From: JAOUJD01 sp963811265
GTDB lineage: Bacteria > Pseudomonadota > Gammaproteobacteria > Burkholderiales > Burkholderiaceae_F
Length of the DNA stretch: 64,000 bases
Assembly (NCBI GenBank): GCA_963811265.1
Contig: CAWEQS010000026.1
Location: 248,001 to 312,000 of the forward strand
Reading direction: 5' to 3'
Of this stretch, positions 27,441 to 37,289 are shown piece by piece (within the stretch, counting starts at the first letter, position 1; each line of letters starts with the position of its first letter). A program made the translations under genes and the position numbers. The notes under the pieces are model-generated. The model was not told the DNA's origin and ran no database searches. It worked only from the letters and a program-made list of their open reading frames with translations.

Positions 27441-27609
27441 GGGGTTCCTTGAGAAACCGCCCGTTCCGGGCGGCGGGCCCGGCAGGGCCGAAAACAGAAT
27501 TGAGACAGAAGGACCGGCTGCGGCCCAGGAGACCGCTAGCCAAAACGTGACCTGCATTGTACGCACCCCGGTTCCGCTGGGGCGCCGAAACAGCCGGACT
27601 TGCGCGGGA

Positions 27610-28976
27610 TCAAGCCGCGCTGGACGTCGGACGGTTCCTGCCCAGTCCGAGTTCCGGAGGAAGGCCACTGATCCGGACGTCGCGCTGGGGGAACGGGATC
27701 TCGATGCTCTCGTCCTTGAAGCGCTGCAGCAGCAGCCGGGAGATGGCGGATCGCACGCCAGCGTCCCTTCTTCCGGATCGGGAATCCAGAACCCCACCTC
27801 GAGATCGATGCCATCCGCCCCGAACCCGGTGATGAAAGCGGCTGGCGCTGGATCGGCAAGGACACGAGGCTGGGCCTGCGCGGCCTGCACGAGGATCTCG
27901 AGGGTGCGATCGACGTCCGACGCGTACGCCACCGAGACCTTCACCACGACGCGCACCTTGCGGTCCGTGTAGGAGTGATTGACGACCGGCGAGGAGACGA
28001 GCATCTCGTTCGGCACGATCGTCTCCGTGCCGTCCAGCGCCTTGATCACCGTGTAGCGCGTGTTGATCTGCGACACCGCGCCGTAGAACTTGTCGACGGT
28101 GATCATGTCGCCGATCGTCAGGCTGCGGTCGAGCAGGATGATGAAACCGCTCACGTAGTTGCTCGCGATCCGCTGCAGGCCGAGGCCGAGGCCGACGCCG
28201 AGCGCGCCGCCGAACACCGACAGCACGGTCAGGTCGATGCCGACGAGCGACAGCGCGACCAGCACGGAGATCAGCGCGAGCACCGCCTTCAGGACGCGCG
28301 AGAGCACGACGCGCGAGTTGGCCGTGAGCCCCTTGGCCGCCATCAGCTTCGCCTCGAGGACCGAACCGACCCACAGCGCGGCGAGCAGCGTCAGGACCAC
28401 CGAGACGGTCCCGACGAGCAGGTCCCACAGCGTCAGCCGCTGCCTGCCGATCGGAATGGCAATGGCTTCGAGCGCGTCGACGAGGTCGGACAGAAGGCCG
28501 GTGACGTGCAGCGCCACGGCCAGCCAGATCACGAGAGCGATGGCGCGCTCGAAGGAACCGATCCAGTTCGAGCGCGGGAACGAGCGCCGAAGCACGTAGA
28601 CGAACAGCCGGATCGCGGCCATCGCCGCGAGCAGCGTCAGCGCGAGCCGCAGGAACTGCACGTCGCCGGCCCGCAGCACCAGGCCGGCAGCGCGGAGGCC
28701 CAGGCCGCCGGCGATCAGCAGCGCCATCGCAGACACCGGGAATGCGAGGCGCCGGAAACCGTCGACCGAGAATCGGAGCAGGTCGACGCGACCGGCTGGC
28801 TGCTGCGTCTGCGCCTGCACCCGCGCGCTCACCCACCGCTGCACCCAGCGCGTGGCGAACCACGCCCCCGCGAGCGCGACGCCGATCACCAAGAACTGCC
28901 AGAGGTTCTGCGGGCGCCACAGTTCCACCTGCACGATGTGCAGGATCTCGTCGAGCAGCGGGGTCGGCCGGCTCAT
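27610..28976 (-). CDS. MscS-family mechanosensitive ion channel, with apparent frameshift near C-terminus
   Basis: Small-conductance mechanosensitive channel family, relieving osmotic pressure at the inner membrane. About five hydrophobic segments lie between residues 20 and 260; the pore-lining helix follows with GGALGVGLGLGLQRIASNYVSG (Gly/Ala zipper). The beta domain has DMITVDKFYGAVSQINTRYTVIK and TIVPNEMLVSSPVVNHS. Near 27756 one base seems missing: TLA should continue VRSAISRLLLQRFKDESIEIPFPQRDV, the usual MscS end, giving 455 residues. Unrepaired, the frame runs on through the gap into the desaturase frame, an artefact. It starts by ATGA overlap with the rsmB stop. Confidence 0.87.
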
Positions 28977-30397
28977 CGGGCGCGTTCCAGGACCGCCGCG
29001 AAGAATCCGTCGGTGGCGTGCAGGTGCGGCAGCATCACGAAGTACGGCGCGAACCGCGCCATGTGGTCGACTTCGATCTTCTGCGCCCGCAGCACGGTCG
29101 CCGCCGGCACGACGTGGAAGTCGGGATGCTGCGCGAGGAAAGCCTCGATCACGTTCTGGTTCTCCCGCTCGAGCAGCGAGCAGGTCGAATAGACGATCCG
29201 CCCGCCAGGCTTGACCAGGCGCGCGGCGGCCCGCAGGACCGCGTGCTGCACTTCGTTGACGCGCGCCAGTTCCGCTTCCGAGAACCGCCACTTGAGGTCC
29301 GGATTCCGCCGCAGCGTGCCGCTGCCCGAACAGGGTGCGTCGACGAGCACCCGGTCGCACTTCCCGTTCAGGCGCTTCACCCGCACGTCGGACTCGTTCC
29401 GGATCGCGACCGGATGGACGTTCGACAGCCCGCTGCGCTTCAGTCGCGGCCCCATGCTCGAAAGCCGCTTCTCGTTGATGTCGAACGCGTAGAGCCGACC
29501 CGACGATCGCATCAGGGCGCCCAGCGCGAGCGTCTTGCCGCCGGCGCCCGCGCAGAAGTCGACGACCATCTCGCCGCGCTTCGGCTGGACCAGTCGCGCG
29601 ATGAGCTGGCTGCCCTCGTCCTGGACCTCGATGCGCCCTTCGCGGTAGGCCGGCCATTGCATCAGGCCGGGCTTGTCCACGAACCGCAGCCCGTCGGGCG
29701 AGTAGCGCGTGGGCTCCACCGCCACGTGGTGGGCGCGCAGTTCCTCGAGGACCTCCTCGCGTCCGGCCTTGATCGAGTTCACCCGCAGGTCGAGCGGGGC
29801 GCCATCCTGGATGGCTTCGACCAGCTCCGCCGCATCCGGATACTGCCGGCCGATCTCCGCAAAGAGCCAGTGCGGCAGCTCCGCCCTCACCGAGGCAGGC
29901 GCGGTCGAAAGATCGACGGCCAGCGCGTGCTTCACCGCATTCAGGTCGCCGCGCAGCGCGCGCGGGTCGAGCGCGTCGAGACCATGCTGCCGCGCCAGCG
30001 TTACCAGCGCCGCGAAGCGGGGCGCGCGTGCCGGGTGCGCCGGCTGCAGGACCCAGCCGAGCGTGGCGTAGCGGCGAAGCGCGTGGAAGATCGCTTCGGC
30101 GATCTGCCCGCGGTCGCGCATCCCGAGCTCGTGGTGGTGCCGGAAGAACCGGGACATCAGCACGTCCGCCGGGCCGTCGAAACGCAGGATCGTCGCAAGC
30201 GCTTCCGCGACACTGTCGATCACGAGCGCGGTCACCTTCGGCGGCGGACCGCTGCTTTCGGCGGCCCGGGATGGCCGGCCCGTCCGGCTGGACCGCGGCG
30301 ACTCGCCGCGCGGTTCGTGGGGTCGCGCACCGCCGGAGGACGAACGCGCGCTGCGCGGCCTGGTGCTGCCTGGGCGAGCGGGACGTCGCGTGGTCAC
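28973..30397 (-). CDS. RsmB-type 16S rRNA (cytosine-C5) methyltransferase
   Basis: SAM-dependent m5C methyltransferase of the NOL1/NOP2/Sun family, about 474 residues. Signatures are EVQDEGSQLIARLVQPKRGEMVVDFCAGAGGKTLALG (motif X and I), DVRVKRLNGKCDRVLVDAPCSGSGTLRRNPD (catalytic-site Cys) and IVYSTCSLLERENQ (nucleophile Cys). The N-terminal part resembles the RsmB NusB-like helical domain, and RNA-binding is expected. The first ~60 residues are Arg/Pro/Ser-rich low complexity. Start is GTG after GGAGGG; a longer in-frame start is possible but lies in repeat DNA. Which cytosine is modified cannot be read from sequence. Confidence 0.85.
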   Translation of the reverse strand: MTTRRPARPGSTRPRSARSSSGGARPHEPRGESPRSSRTGRPSRAAESSGPPPKVTALVIDSVAEALATILRFDGPADVLMSRFFRHHHELGMRDRGQIAEAIFHALRRYATLGWVLQPAHPARAPRFAALVTLARQHGLDALDPRALRGDLNAVKHALAVDLSTAPASVRAELPHWLFAEIGRQYPDAAELVEAIQDGAPLDLRVNSIKAGREEVLEELRAHHVAVEPTRYSPDGLRFVDKPGLMQWPAYREGRIEVQDEGSQLIARLVQPKRGEMVVDFCAGAGGKTLALGALMRSSGRLYAFDINEKRLSSMGPRLKRSGLSNVHPVAIRNESDVRVKRLNGKCDRVLVDAPCSGSGTLRRNPDLKWRFSEAELARVNEVQHAVLRAAARLVKPGGRIVYSTCSLLERENQNVIEAFLAQHPDFHVVPAATVLRAQKIEVDHMARFAPYFVMLPHLHATDGFFAAVLERAR

Positions 30398-30526
30398 TGG
30401 GCTGCCCTCCGCGCTGCGCGCTTCGGGATGAGCGCTTCGGAGCGGCCGTGCGCGCATCGTGCCCCCTTGGCGCTGCGCGCCGTCCCCCAAGGGGGAGAGA
30501 GCGCCTTCGGAGCGGCCGTGCGGCGC
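30398..30526. repeat. Intergenic palindromic/direct repeat element
   Basis: The gap between rsmB and purN carries an inverted repeat CCCCCTTGG (30462-30470) and CCAAGGGGG (30487-30495), and an 18-base direct repeat CTTCGGAGCGGCCGTGCG at 30435-30452 and 30505-30522. Elements built around CCCCCTTGG/CCAAGGGGG with CGC-rich flanks are common between genes in Burkholderiales genomes. No gene is visible here. Confidence 0.65.
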
Positions 30527-31183
30527 TCATGGCGCCAGCCGCGAGAGCTGGTTCGGCCCGACGCCGTCCAGCACGACCCGGTCGTGGTCGAGGCGCACAC
30601 GGCCTTCGAGGACCAGCCGAACGGCTCGCGGCAACAGCTTGTGCTCCTCCACCAGGACTCTGTCGGACAGCGTCGTCTCGTCGTCTCCCGGCTGAACCGG
30701 CACCGCGGCCTGCGCGATGATCGCCCCGCCGTCGACCTCGTTCGAGACGAAGTGAACCGTCGCGCCGTGGATGCGGACGCCGGCGGCCAGCGCCTGGCGA
30801 TGGGTCTGCAGGCCGGGAAACAGCGGCAGCAACGATGGATGGATGTTCACGAGACGCCCCTGGTAGCGACGAACGAAGCCCGGCGTCAGCACCCGCATGA
30901 AACCGGCGAGCACGACCAGCGCCGGGGCATAGACGTCAATGGAGCGCGCGAGCGCCTCTTCGAACGCTTCCCGCGACCCGTATTCGGCGTGGGAAACGAC
31001 GTGCCAGGGGACGCCGGCGGCACGCGCGACCTCCAGGCCCGCGGCATCGGCGCGGTTGCTGATCACGGCCGCCACCCGCGCGCCCGGCTGCTCGTTCCAG
31101 CCCTCGTCGGTGGCGGCCTTCAGGATCGCCCCGAGATTGGTCCCCCGCCCCGAGATCAGGACCACGATGTTCTTGATCGTCAT
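30527..31183 (-). CDS. purN: Phosphoribosylglycinamide formyltransferase PurN
   Basis: Third step of purine synthesis, using formyl-tetrahydrofolate to make FGAR. It is 218 residues. It begins MTIKNIVVLISGRGTNL, with VVLAGFMRVL, the catalytic NIHPSLLPLFPGLQTHRQAL (Asn-His) and the Asp in HFVSNEVDGGAIIAQ. It is divergent from ribF across a 120-base gap containing a TACAAT hexamer on its strand (31192-31197). Confidence 0.96.
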   Translation of the reverse strand: MTIKNIVVLISGRGTNLGAILKAATDEGWNEQPGARVAAVISNRADAAGLEVARAAGVPWHVVSHAEYGSREAFEEALARSIDVYAPALVVLAGFMRVLTPGFVRRYQGRLVNIHPSLLPLFPGLQTHRQALAAGVRIHGATVHFVSNEVDGGAIIAQAAVPVQPGDDETTLSDRVLVEEHKLLPRAVRLVLEGRVRLDHDRVVLDGVGPNQLSRLAP

Positions 31184-31260
31184 TCGCCCCGATTGTACCG
31201 AGCGAGCCATCGACGAGTGCGTAAGCGATTGAAATTGAAGGAAGAGCGAGGGGCGGCCCG

Positions 31261-31266
31261 TATAAT
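31261..31266 (+). promoter_or_regulatory. Likely -10 element for ribF-ileS-lspA transcript
   Basis: A perfect TATAAT about 38 bases before the ribF ATG. Upstream TTGAAG (31235-31240) is 20 bases away, a poor spacing, so the -35 is weak. Confidence 0.45.
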
Positions 31267-31303
31267 TCGCGATTCGCTTTCCGGCGCTCCGATCCAACCG
31301 TCC

Positions 31304-32239
31304 ATGCAGATCTTCCGCGGCACTCCGCGGCACTCCCAGCGTGTTCCCTGCGCGCTCACCGTCGGCAACTTCGACGGTGTTCACCGCGGACACCGGGCAC
31401 TGCTCGCCCGTGTGACCTCGGCCGCCCGGGCGCGTGGACTGGCATCGGCGGTCATGACGTTCGAGCCGCATCCGCGCGAGTTCTTCGCGCCGCAGGCCGC
31501 GCCGATGCGCATCTCCAACCTGCGCGACAAACTCGGGGCGCTGCGCGACATCGGCATCGACCGGGTGTTCATCCAGCACTTCAACCGGCGCTTCGCGCAG
31601 CTGAGCGCGACCGACTTCGTCGAGCGCATCCTCCTCGATGGCTGCGACGTCCGGTGGTTGCTGGTGGGCGACGACTTCCGCTTCGGCGCCAGGCGCGCCG
31701 GCGACAATGCCCTGCTTCAGCGGTACTCCGCGCAGGGTCGCTTCGAGCTCGAGCAGATGCCGACGTTCGACGACGGCGGCGAGCGCATCTCCAGCACGGG
31801 AGTTCGCACCGCGCTCGCCGCGGGCGACCTCAAGCGCGCGGAACGGTTGCTCGGGCGCCGCTACTCCATCAGCGGCCGCGTGCTGCACGGTCGCAAGCTC
31901 GGCCGTTCGATGGGCTTCCCGACGCTGAATCTCCGCATCGCCCATGCACACCCGGCGGTGCACGGCATCTTCGCCGTCAACGTGCACGGGATCGGTCCGC
32001 ACCCGGTGCCCGGCGTGGCGAGCATCGGCCTGCGGCCCACCGTCGACGACCAGGGCCGCTGGCTGCTCGAGGCTCACCTGTTCGACTTCGCGCGGGAAAT
32101 CTACGGCGCGCTGGTGCGCGTCGAGTTCGTGCAGAAGCTGCGCGAGGAACAGAAGTACGAGACGCTCGATGCGCTGGCCACCGCGATCCGTCGCGATGCC
32201 GAGCGAGCGCGGGTCATCCTGTCCGGCACGCCCGCGTGA
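31304..32239 (+). CDS. ribF: Bifunctional riboflavin kinase / FMN adenylyltransferase
   Basis: Makes FMN and FAD from riboflavin. 311 residues. The N-terminal nucleotidyltransferase domain has ALTVGNFDGVHRGHRALL (with GxFDGxHxGH) and ISSTGVRTALAAGD; the C-terminal flavokinase domain has ISGRVLHGRKLGRSMGFPTLNL and ASIGLRPTVDD. It leads the ribF-ileS-lspA chain, an order conserved in proteobacteria. Confidence 0.97.
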   Translation: MQIFRGTPRHSQRVPCALTVGNFDGVHRGHRALLARVTSAARARGLASAVMTFEPHPREFFAPQAAPMRISNLRDKLGALRDIGIDRVFIQHFNRRFAQLSATDFVERILLDGCDVRWLLVGDDFRFGARRAGDNALLQRYSAQGRFELEQMPTFDDGGERISSTGVRTALAAGDLKRAERLLGRRYSISGRVLHGRKLGRSMGFPTLNLRIAHAHPAVHGIFAVNVHGIGPHPVPGVASIGLRPTVDDQGRWLLEAHLFDFAREIYGALVRVEFVQKLREEQKYETLDALATAIRRDAERARVILSGTPA

Positions 32240-32287
32240 CCGACCTTCCACCGATCAACTCGAAGAGCCCGAGGGGGCCGAGTTCCC

Positions 32288-35143
32288 ATGCCCGACGAAA
32301 CCAAGAAGACCGACGCCTCGAAGAAGCCCGCTGCTGATCCGGCGACGCGGAAGTACCCGCTCAACCTCCCGGACACCCCGTTCCCGATGCGGGGCGATCT
32401 CGCGAAACGCGAGCCGCAGTGGATCAAGGACTGGGACGCGCAGGGCATCTACCAGCAGATCCGGGCGGCCTCCGTGGGGCGCAGGAAGTGGATCCTGCAC
32501 GACGGCCCGCCGTACGCGAACAACGACATCCACATCGGCCATGCCGTCAACAAGATCCTGAAGGACGTCGTCGTCAAGAGCCGCCAGATGGCCGGCTTCG
32601 ACGCGCAGTACGTGCCGGGCTGGGACTGCCACGGCATGCCGATCGAGATCCAGATCGAGAAGAAGTACGGCAAGCACCTGCCCGCGCGCGAGGTGATCGC
32701 GAAGTCGCGCGCATGGGCGACCGAGCAGATCGAGCGACAGAAGAAGGACTTCAAGCGCCTCGGCGTCCTGGGCGAATGGGACCGCCCGTACACGACGATG
32801 AACTTCCGCAACGAGGCCGACGAGATCCGCGCGCTGGCGAAGATCATCGCCAAGGGCTTCGTCTTCCGCGGGCTCAAGCCGGTGAACTGGTGCTTCGACT
32901 GCGGCTCGGCGCTGGCCGAGGCAGAGGTCGAGTACCAGGACAAGGTCGACCTGGCGATCGATGTCGCCTTCCAGCTGCGAGACGACGAGCGGCCGAAGCT
33001 TGCGGAGGCGTTCGGCCTGGCGGCCCTGCCGCCGAAACCGGTCGCCGCGGTCATCTGGACAACGACGCCCTGGACGATTCCCGCGAACCAGGCGCTGAAC
33101 ATCCATCCGGAGTTCAGCTACGACCTCGTCGACACCGAGCGCGGCCTGCTCGTGCTCGCCACCGAGCGCAAGGACGCGTGCCTCGCGACCTACAAGCTCG
33201 CCGGGGCCACCGTGGCGCAGACCCGCGGAGAGAAACTGTCGCTGATCCGCTTCCGCCACCCGTTCTACGACCGCGATGCGCCGGTGTACCTCGGCGAGTA
33301 CGTCACGCTCGATACCGGCACCGGAATCGTCCACTCGTCGCCTGCCTACGGAGTCGAGGACTTCATCTCGTGCAAGTCGCACGGGATGACGGACGACCAG
33401 ATCCTGAACCCCGTGCAGGGCGACGGCGCGTACGCGGAGTCGCTCCCGCTGTTCGGCGGGATGAAGATCTGGGACGCCAATCCGAAGATCGTCGACGTCA
33501 TCAAGGAGCACGCCGCCCTGCTGCACGTCGAGAAGTTCACGCACAGCTACATGCACTGCTGGCGGCACCGCACGCCGGTCATCTACCGGGCAACGTCGCA
33601 GTGGTTCGCCGGGATGGACATGAGGCCTGCGGACGGCGGCCGGACATTGCGCGAACTGGCGCTGGCCGGCATCGAAGCCACCGACTTCTATCCATCGTGG
33701 GGCAAGGCCCGGCTGCAGGGCATGATCGCGAACCGTCCCGACTGGACGCTGTCGCGCCAGCGGCAGTGGGGCACGCCGATGGCGTTCTTCGTGCACCGCA
33801 AGACGGGTGAGCTGCACCCGCGCACGCTCGAGCTGCTGGACGAGGTGGCGAAGCGCGTCGAGCGCGGCGGCATCGAGGCCTGGCAGGACCTCGACCCGCG
33901 CGAGTTGCTCGGCGCCGAGGCCGACCACTACGTGAAGAACAAGGACACTCTCGACGTCTGGTTCGACTCCGGCACCACGCACGAGACCGTGCTCCGCGGC
34001 TCGCACGCCGCCGAGTCGCACTTCCCGGCGGAGATGTACCTCGAGGGCTCGGACCAGCACCGCGGCTGGTTCCATTCGTCGCTGCTCACGTCCTGCATGA
34101 TGAACGGCGTTCCTCCGTACAAGGCGCTGCTGACGCACGGCTTCGTCGTCGACGGCCAGGGCCGCAAGATGAGCAAGTCGCTCGGGAACGTGATCGCGCC
34201 GCAGAAGGTGGCCGACACGCTCGGTGCCGAGATCATCCGGCTGTGGGTGACGAGCACGGACTACTCGGGCGAGCTGTCGCTCTCGGACGAGATCCTGAAG
34301 CGCGTCGTCGAAGGCTACCGCCGCCTGCGCAACACGCTGCGCTTCCTGCTGGCGAACGTCAGCGATTTCGATCCCGTGCGGGACATGCTTCCGGTCGAGG
34401 AGTGGCTGGAGATCGACCGCTACGCGCTGGCGATGATGCGGCAGGTGTCGGCGAAGTCGCTGGCCGACTACGACCGTTACGAGTACCACCCGATCGTCGC
34501 TCGCCTGCAGACCTTCGCGTCGGAGGACCTCGGGGCGTTCTGGCTCGACATCCTGAAGGACCGCCTTTACACGACGCAACCGCACTCGAAGGCGCGGCGC
34601 TCGGCGCAATCGGCGCTCTACCTGATCACCGACTCGATGCTGAAACTGATGGCACCGCTGCTGTCGTTCACCGCCGAGGAAGCGTGGAAGGTGCTCAAGG
34701 CGCGCACCGGCGGCACGATCTTCACGGAAACCTACGCTGCGCTGCCGGAGGTGCCGAACGAAGCCGCGCTGGTCGAACGCTGGACCGCGCTGCGCGCGAT
34801 CCGCGCCGAGGTGCAGAAGCGCCTCGAGGAACTGCGCGAGAAAGGAGCGATCGGCTCGTCGCTGCAGGCCGAGGTCGAGCTGCGCGCCACCGGCGGGAAG
34901 GCCGCGCTGCTGCGATCGCTCGGAAACGACCTGCGTTTCGTCCTGATCACGTCGCAGGCGCGGGTGACCACCGTGGCGTCCGAAGCGGAGGAGGCGGTCG
35001 TCGTCACGCCGTCGGGCGCGACGAAGTGCGAACGCTGCTGGCACTGGCGCGACGACGTCGGCGTCGAACAGGCGCATCCGACGCTCTGCGGCCGGTGCGT
35101 GTCGAACCTGTTCGGCGCGGGAGAACCGCGGACGGCGGCCTGA
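32288..35143 (+). CDS. ileS: Isoleucyl-tRNA synthetase
   Basis: Class I aminoacyl-tRNA synthetase of 951 residues. HIGH motif is HIGH at 82-85 within GPPYANNDIHIGHAVNK; the CP1 editing domain occupies roughly 200-410; KMSKS is at about 626 (GRKMSKSLGN). The C-terminus carries a Cys4 zinc site (CERCWHW ... LCGRC). The TGA stop overlaps the lspA start (TGATG). Confidence 0.98.
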   Translation: MPDETKKTDASKKPAADPATRKYPLNLPDTPFPMRGDLAKREPQWIKDWDAQGIYQQIRAASVGRRKWILHDGPPYANNDIHIGHAVNKILKDVVVKSRQMAGFDAQYVPGWDCHGMPIEIQIEKKYGKHLPAREVIAKSRAWATEQIERQKKDFKRLGVLGEWDRPYTTMNFRNEADEIRALAKIIAKGFVFRGLKPVNWCFDCGSALAEAEVEYQDKVDLAIDVAFQLRDDERPKLAEAFGLAALPPKPVAAVIWTTTPWTIPANQALNIHPEFSYDLVDTERGLLVLATERKDACLATYKLAGATVAQTRGEKLSLIRFRHPFYDRDAPVYLGEYVTLDTGTGIVHSSPAYGVEDFISCKSHGMTDDQILNPVQGDGAYAESLPLFGGMKIWDANPKIVDVIKEHAALLHVEKFTHSYMHCWRHRTPVIYRATSQWFAGMDMRPADGGRTLRELALAGIEATDFYPSWGKARLQGMIANRPDWTLSRQRQWGTPMAFFVHRKTGELHPRTLELLDEVAKRVERGGIEAWQDLDPRELLGAEADHYVKNKDTLDVWFDSGTTHETVLRGSHAAESHFPAEMYLEGSDQHRGWFHSSLLTSCMMNGVPPYKALLTHGFVVDGQGRKMSKSLGNVIAPQKVADTLGAEIIRLWVTSTDYSGELSLSDEILKRVVEGYRRLRNTLRFLLANVSDFDPVRDMLPVEEWLEIDRYALAMMRQVSAKSLADYDRYEYHPIVARLQTFASEDLGAFWLDILKDRLYTTQPHSKARRSAQSALYLITDSMLKLMAPLLSFTAEEAWKVLKARTGGTIFTETYAALPEVPNEAALVERWTALRAIRAEVQKRLEELREKGAIGSSLQAEVELRATGGKAALLRSLGNDLRFVLITSQARVTTVASEAEEAVVVTPSGATKCERCWHWRDDVGVEQAHPTLCGRCVSNLFGAGEPRTAA

Positions 35144-35637
35144 TGGCGGGCGCCGCCGGCACCGTGCGTCGCATGCTCCCGTGGGTGGCGCTGGCCGCCG
35201 CGATCGTGCTGATCGACCAGTTGACGAAGATCGCCATCGAGCGCGCCTTCGACTACGGCGACGTCCACCCGGTCACCGGTTTCTTCAACCTGGTGCTCAC
35301 GTACAACAAGGGCGCGGCGTTCTCGTTCCTTGCGTCGGCGTCCGGCTGGCAGAAGCACTTCCTCACGGTCATCGGCATCGGGGCGTCGCTGTTCATCCTC
35401 TACCTGCTGGCCCGCCACGGGAGCCAGAAGCTGTTCTCCCTCGCGCTCGCGATGATCCTCGGCGGCGCGATCGGCAACGTGATCGACCGCCTGGCCTACG
35501 GCCACGTGGTCGACTTCCTCGACTTCCATGTCGGCGGCTGGCACTGGCCGGCCTTCAACATGGCCGACAGCGCGATCGTCGGCGGGGCGATCCTTCTCGT
35601 GGTCGATGAACTGTTGCGGGTTCGTAGAGCAAAATAG
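35143..35637 (+). CDS. lspA: Lipoprotein signal peptidase LspA
   Basis: Inner-membrane aspartic peptidase that cleaves prolipoprotein signal peptides. 164 residues, four membrane segments. The catalytic Asps are Asp115 (GGAIGNVIDRL) and Asp142 (FNMADSAI); LTYNKGAAFSFL is also conserved. The start ATG overlaps ileS. The several lipobox proteins in this window are its expected substrates. Confidence 0.97.
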   Translation: MAGAAGTVRRMLPWVALAAAIVLIDQLTKIAIERAFDYGDVHPVTGFFNLVLTYNKGAAFSFLASASGWQKHFLTVIGIGASLFILYLLARHGSQKLFSLALAMILGGAIGNVIDRLAYGHVVDFLDFHVGGWHWPAFNMADSAIVGGAILLVVDELLRVRRAK

Positions 35638-35641
35638 CGCC

Positions 35642-36844
35642 ATGGAACTCTCCGGCAAGCATCTCGTCGTCGGCATGACCGGCGGAATCGCGGCCTACAA
35701 GGTGTGCGAGCTGGTGCGTCGGCTTCAGGACGCGGGCGCGACCGTCCAGGTGGTGATGACCGACGGCGCGCAGAGGTTCGTCACGACGACGACCATGCAG
35801 GCGCTGAGCGGACGGCCGGTGGCGACGGACCAGTGGGACGCGACAGGCGTCGACAACGCGATGCCTCACATCGCGCTGACGCGGACGGCCGATGCGATCG
35901 TCGTCGCACCGGCGACCGCGCACTTCATGGCCAAGGTCGCGCACGGACTGGCCGACGACCTGCTGACCACGCTCGCGCTGGCGCGGGATCGCACGCGCAC
36001 GGCGCTCCTCGTCGCGCCGGCGATGAACGTCGAGATGTGGGAGAACCCGGCCACGCAGCGCAACGCGGCGCAGTTGCGGGCCGATGACGTTGCGCTGCTG
36101 GGCCCGGCGCAGGGCGCGCAGGCCTGCGGCGAGACGGGCTACGGGCGGATGCTGGAGCCCGCCGAGCTGCTCGAGGACATCGTCGCGTTCTTCCAGCCGA
36201 AGGTGCTCGCGGGCAAGCGGGTGCTGCTGACGGCCGGTCCGACCTTCGAGGCGATCGACCCGGTCCGCGGCATCACGAACCTGTCGTCCGGCAAGACTGG
36301 CTTCGCGCTTGCGCGCGCTGCGCGCGATGCGGGTGCCGACGTCGTGCTCGTCGCGGGCCCCACCTCCCTTGTCACTCCGCGCGGCGTGAAGCGCATCGAC
36401 GCGACCAGTGCCGCGGACATGCACAAGGCGGTGCTGGGTGCGCTGCCGGCCGACGTGTTCATCGGCGTGGCCGCGGTCGCCGACTGGCGGGTCGCGAACC
36501 CCAGCGACCGCAAGATCAAGAAGGACGAGAAGGCGACACCGCCAGCTCTGCAGTTCGACCGCAATCCCGACATCCTCGCGACGGTCGCCGCGCTGCCCGG
36601 TCCGCCCTTCTGCGTGGGCTTCGCGGCGGAGACCGAAGACGTCGTCGAGAACGCAAGGCGCAAGCTCGCATCGAAGAAGGTCGCGATGATCGTCGGCAAC
36701 CGCGCGCAGGACGCCTTCGGCGCGGAAAGCTCGGAGCTCGTCGTCGTCGACGCCGACGGGGTCACCCCGCTGCCGCGCACGGGCAAGCTGGCGCAGGCGC
36801 GGCGGCTGATCGCCGAGATCGCCAACCGCCTGGGCAGGCGCTGA
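35642..36844 (+). CDS. coaBC: Bifunctional phosphopantothenoylcysteine decarboxylase / phosphopantothenate--cysteine ligase
   Basis: Two coenzyme A steps in one 400-residue protein. The N-terminal CoaC flavoprotein part has KHLVVGMTGGIAAYK, PHIALTRTADAIVVAPATA and PAMNVEMWENPA; the C-terminal CoaB ligase part begins about 190 with KRVLLTAGPTFEAIDPVRGITNLSSGKTG and has DRKIKKDEK. It starts four bases after lspA. Confidence 0.97.
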   Translation: MELSGKHLVVGMTGGIAAYKVCELVRRLQDAGATVQVVMTDGAQRFVTTTTMQALSGRPVATDQWDATGVDNAMPHIALTRTADAIVVAPATAHFMAKVAHGLADDLLTTLALARDRTRTALLVAPAMNVEMWENPATQRNAAQLRADDVALLGPAQGAQACGETGYGRMLEPAELLEDIVAFFQPKVLAGKRVLLTAGPTFEAIDPVRGITNLSSGKTGFALARAARDAGADVVLVAGPTSLVTPRGVKRIDATSAADMHKAVLGALPADVFIGVAAVADWRVANPSDRKIKKDEKATPPALQFDRNPDILATVAALPGPPFCVGFAAETEDVVENARRKLASKKVAMIVGNRAQDAFGAESSELVVVDADGVTPLPRTGKLAQARRLIAEIANRLGRR

Positions 36845-36845
36845 C

Positions 36846-37289
36846 ATGCTGGAACCGAAGGGCGGCGACTTCGTTGCCTACATCGACGCGCTGCAGCGCG
36901 AGTCCGCCGCGCGACTGGCGCTTCAGCACGTCAACGTGGTGGACGTGGCCTTTCCTACGAAGAAAGCGCAGGGCAGCACGTTCGGAGATGGGACGGGACC
37001 CGCCTCCGCGCCGGCCGCGGGATCGATTCCCGGCCGTTTCGTGCGGCGCGACCGGGACGCGACGATCGTCAAGGCTGTCGTTGCCGGGGTCGTCGGCGCC
37101 GTGTTCCTGCTGACGTGGCTCGGCAACGGCGGGTTGTTCCCACTCATCGTCGGCATCGCCCTGCTCGCCTACGCGCTCCCGCGCCTGCTCGCCGCACTCC
37201 GCGCCCAGGGACAGCAATCCACCAACAAGGCGCTGATCGACCAGGCATTCGGCCGGTCCGGGACACAGACGCCGGGAACGGGAAAATGA
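36846..37289 (+). CDS. Small membrane protein of unknown function between coaBC and dut
   Basis: A 147-residue protein that I do not recognise. The first 60 residues are hydrophilic (LEPKGGDFVAYIDALQRESA), followed by a Gly/Ala/Pro linker and RFVRRDRDATIVK; two close hydrophobic segments (about 76-91 and 96-113) form a hairpin; the tail is hydrophilic with LIDQAFGRSG. It starts one base after coaBC and overlaps dut by ATGA, so it is real and co-translated. The product probably sits in the inner membrane with both ends cytosolic. Confidence 0.7.
   Translation: MLEPKGGDFVAYIDALQRESAARLALQHVNVVDVAFPTKKAQGSTFGDGTGPASAPAAGSIPGRFVRRDRDATIVKAVVAGVVGAVFLLTWLGNGGLFPLIVGIALLAYALPRLLAALRAQGQQSTNKALIDQAFGRSGTQTPGTGK

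Noticed and set aside
26169..30530. One continuous reading frame of about 1,450 codons joining RsmB-region, MscS and desaturase sequences
   Set aside because: It arises because the one-base breaks in mscS and in the desaturase put them in a common frame. Each gene has its own start and ribosome-binding site, and the join sequences match nothing.
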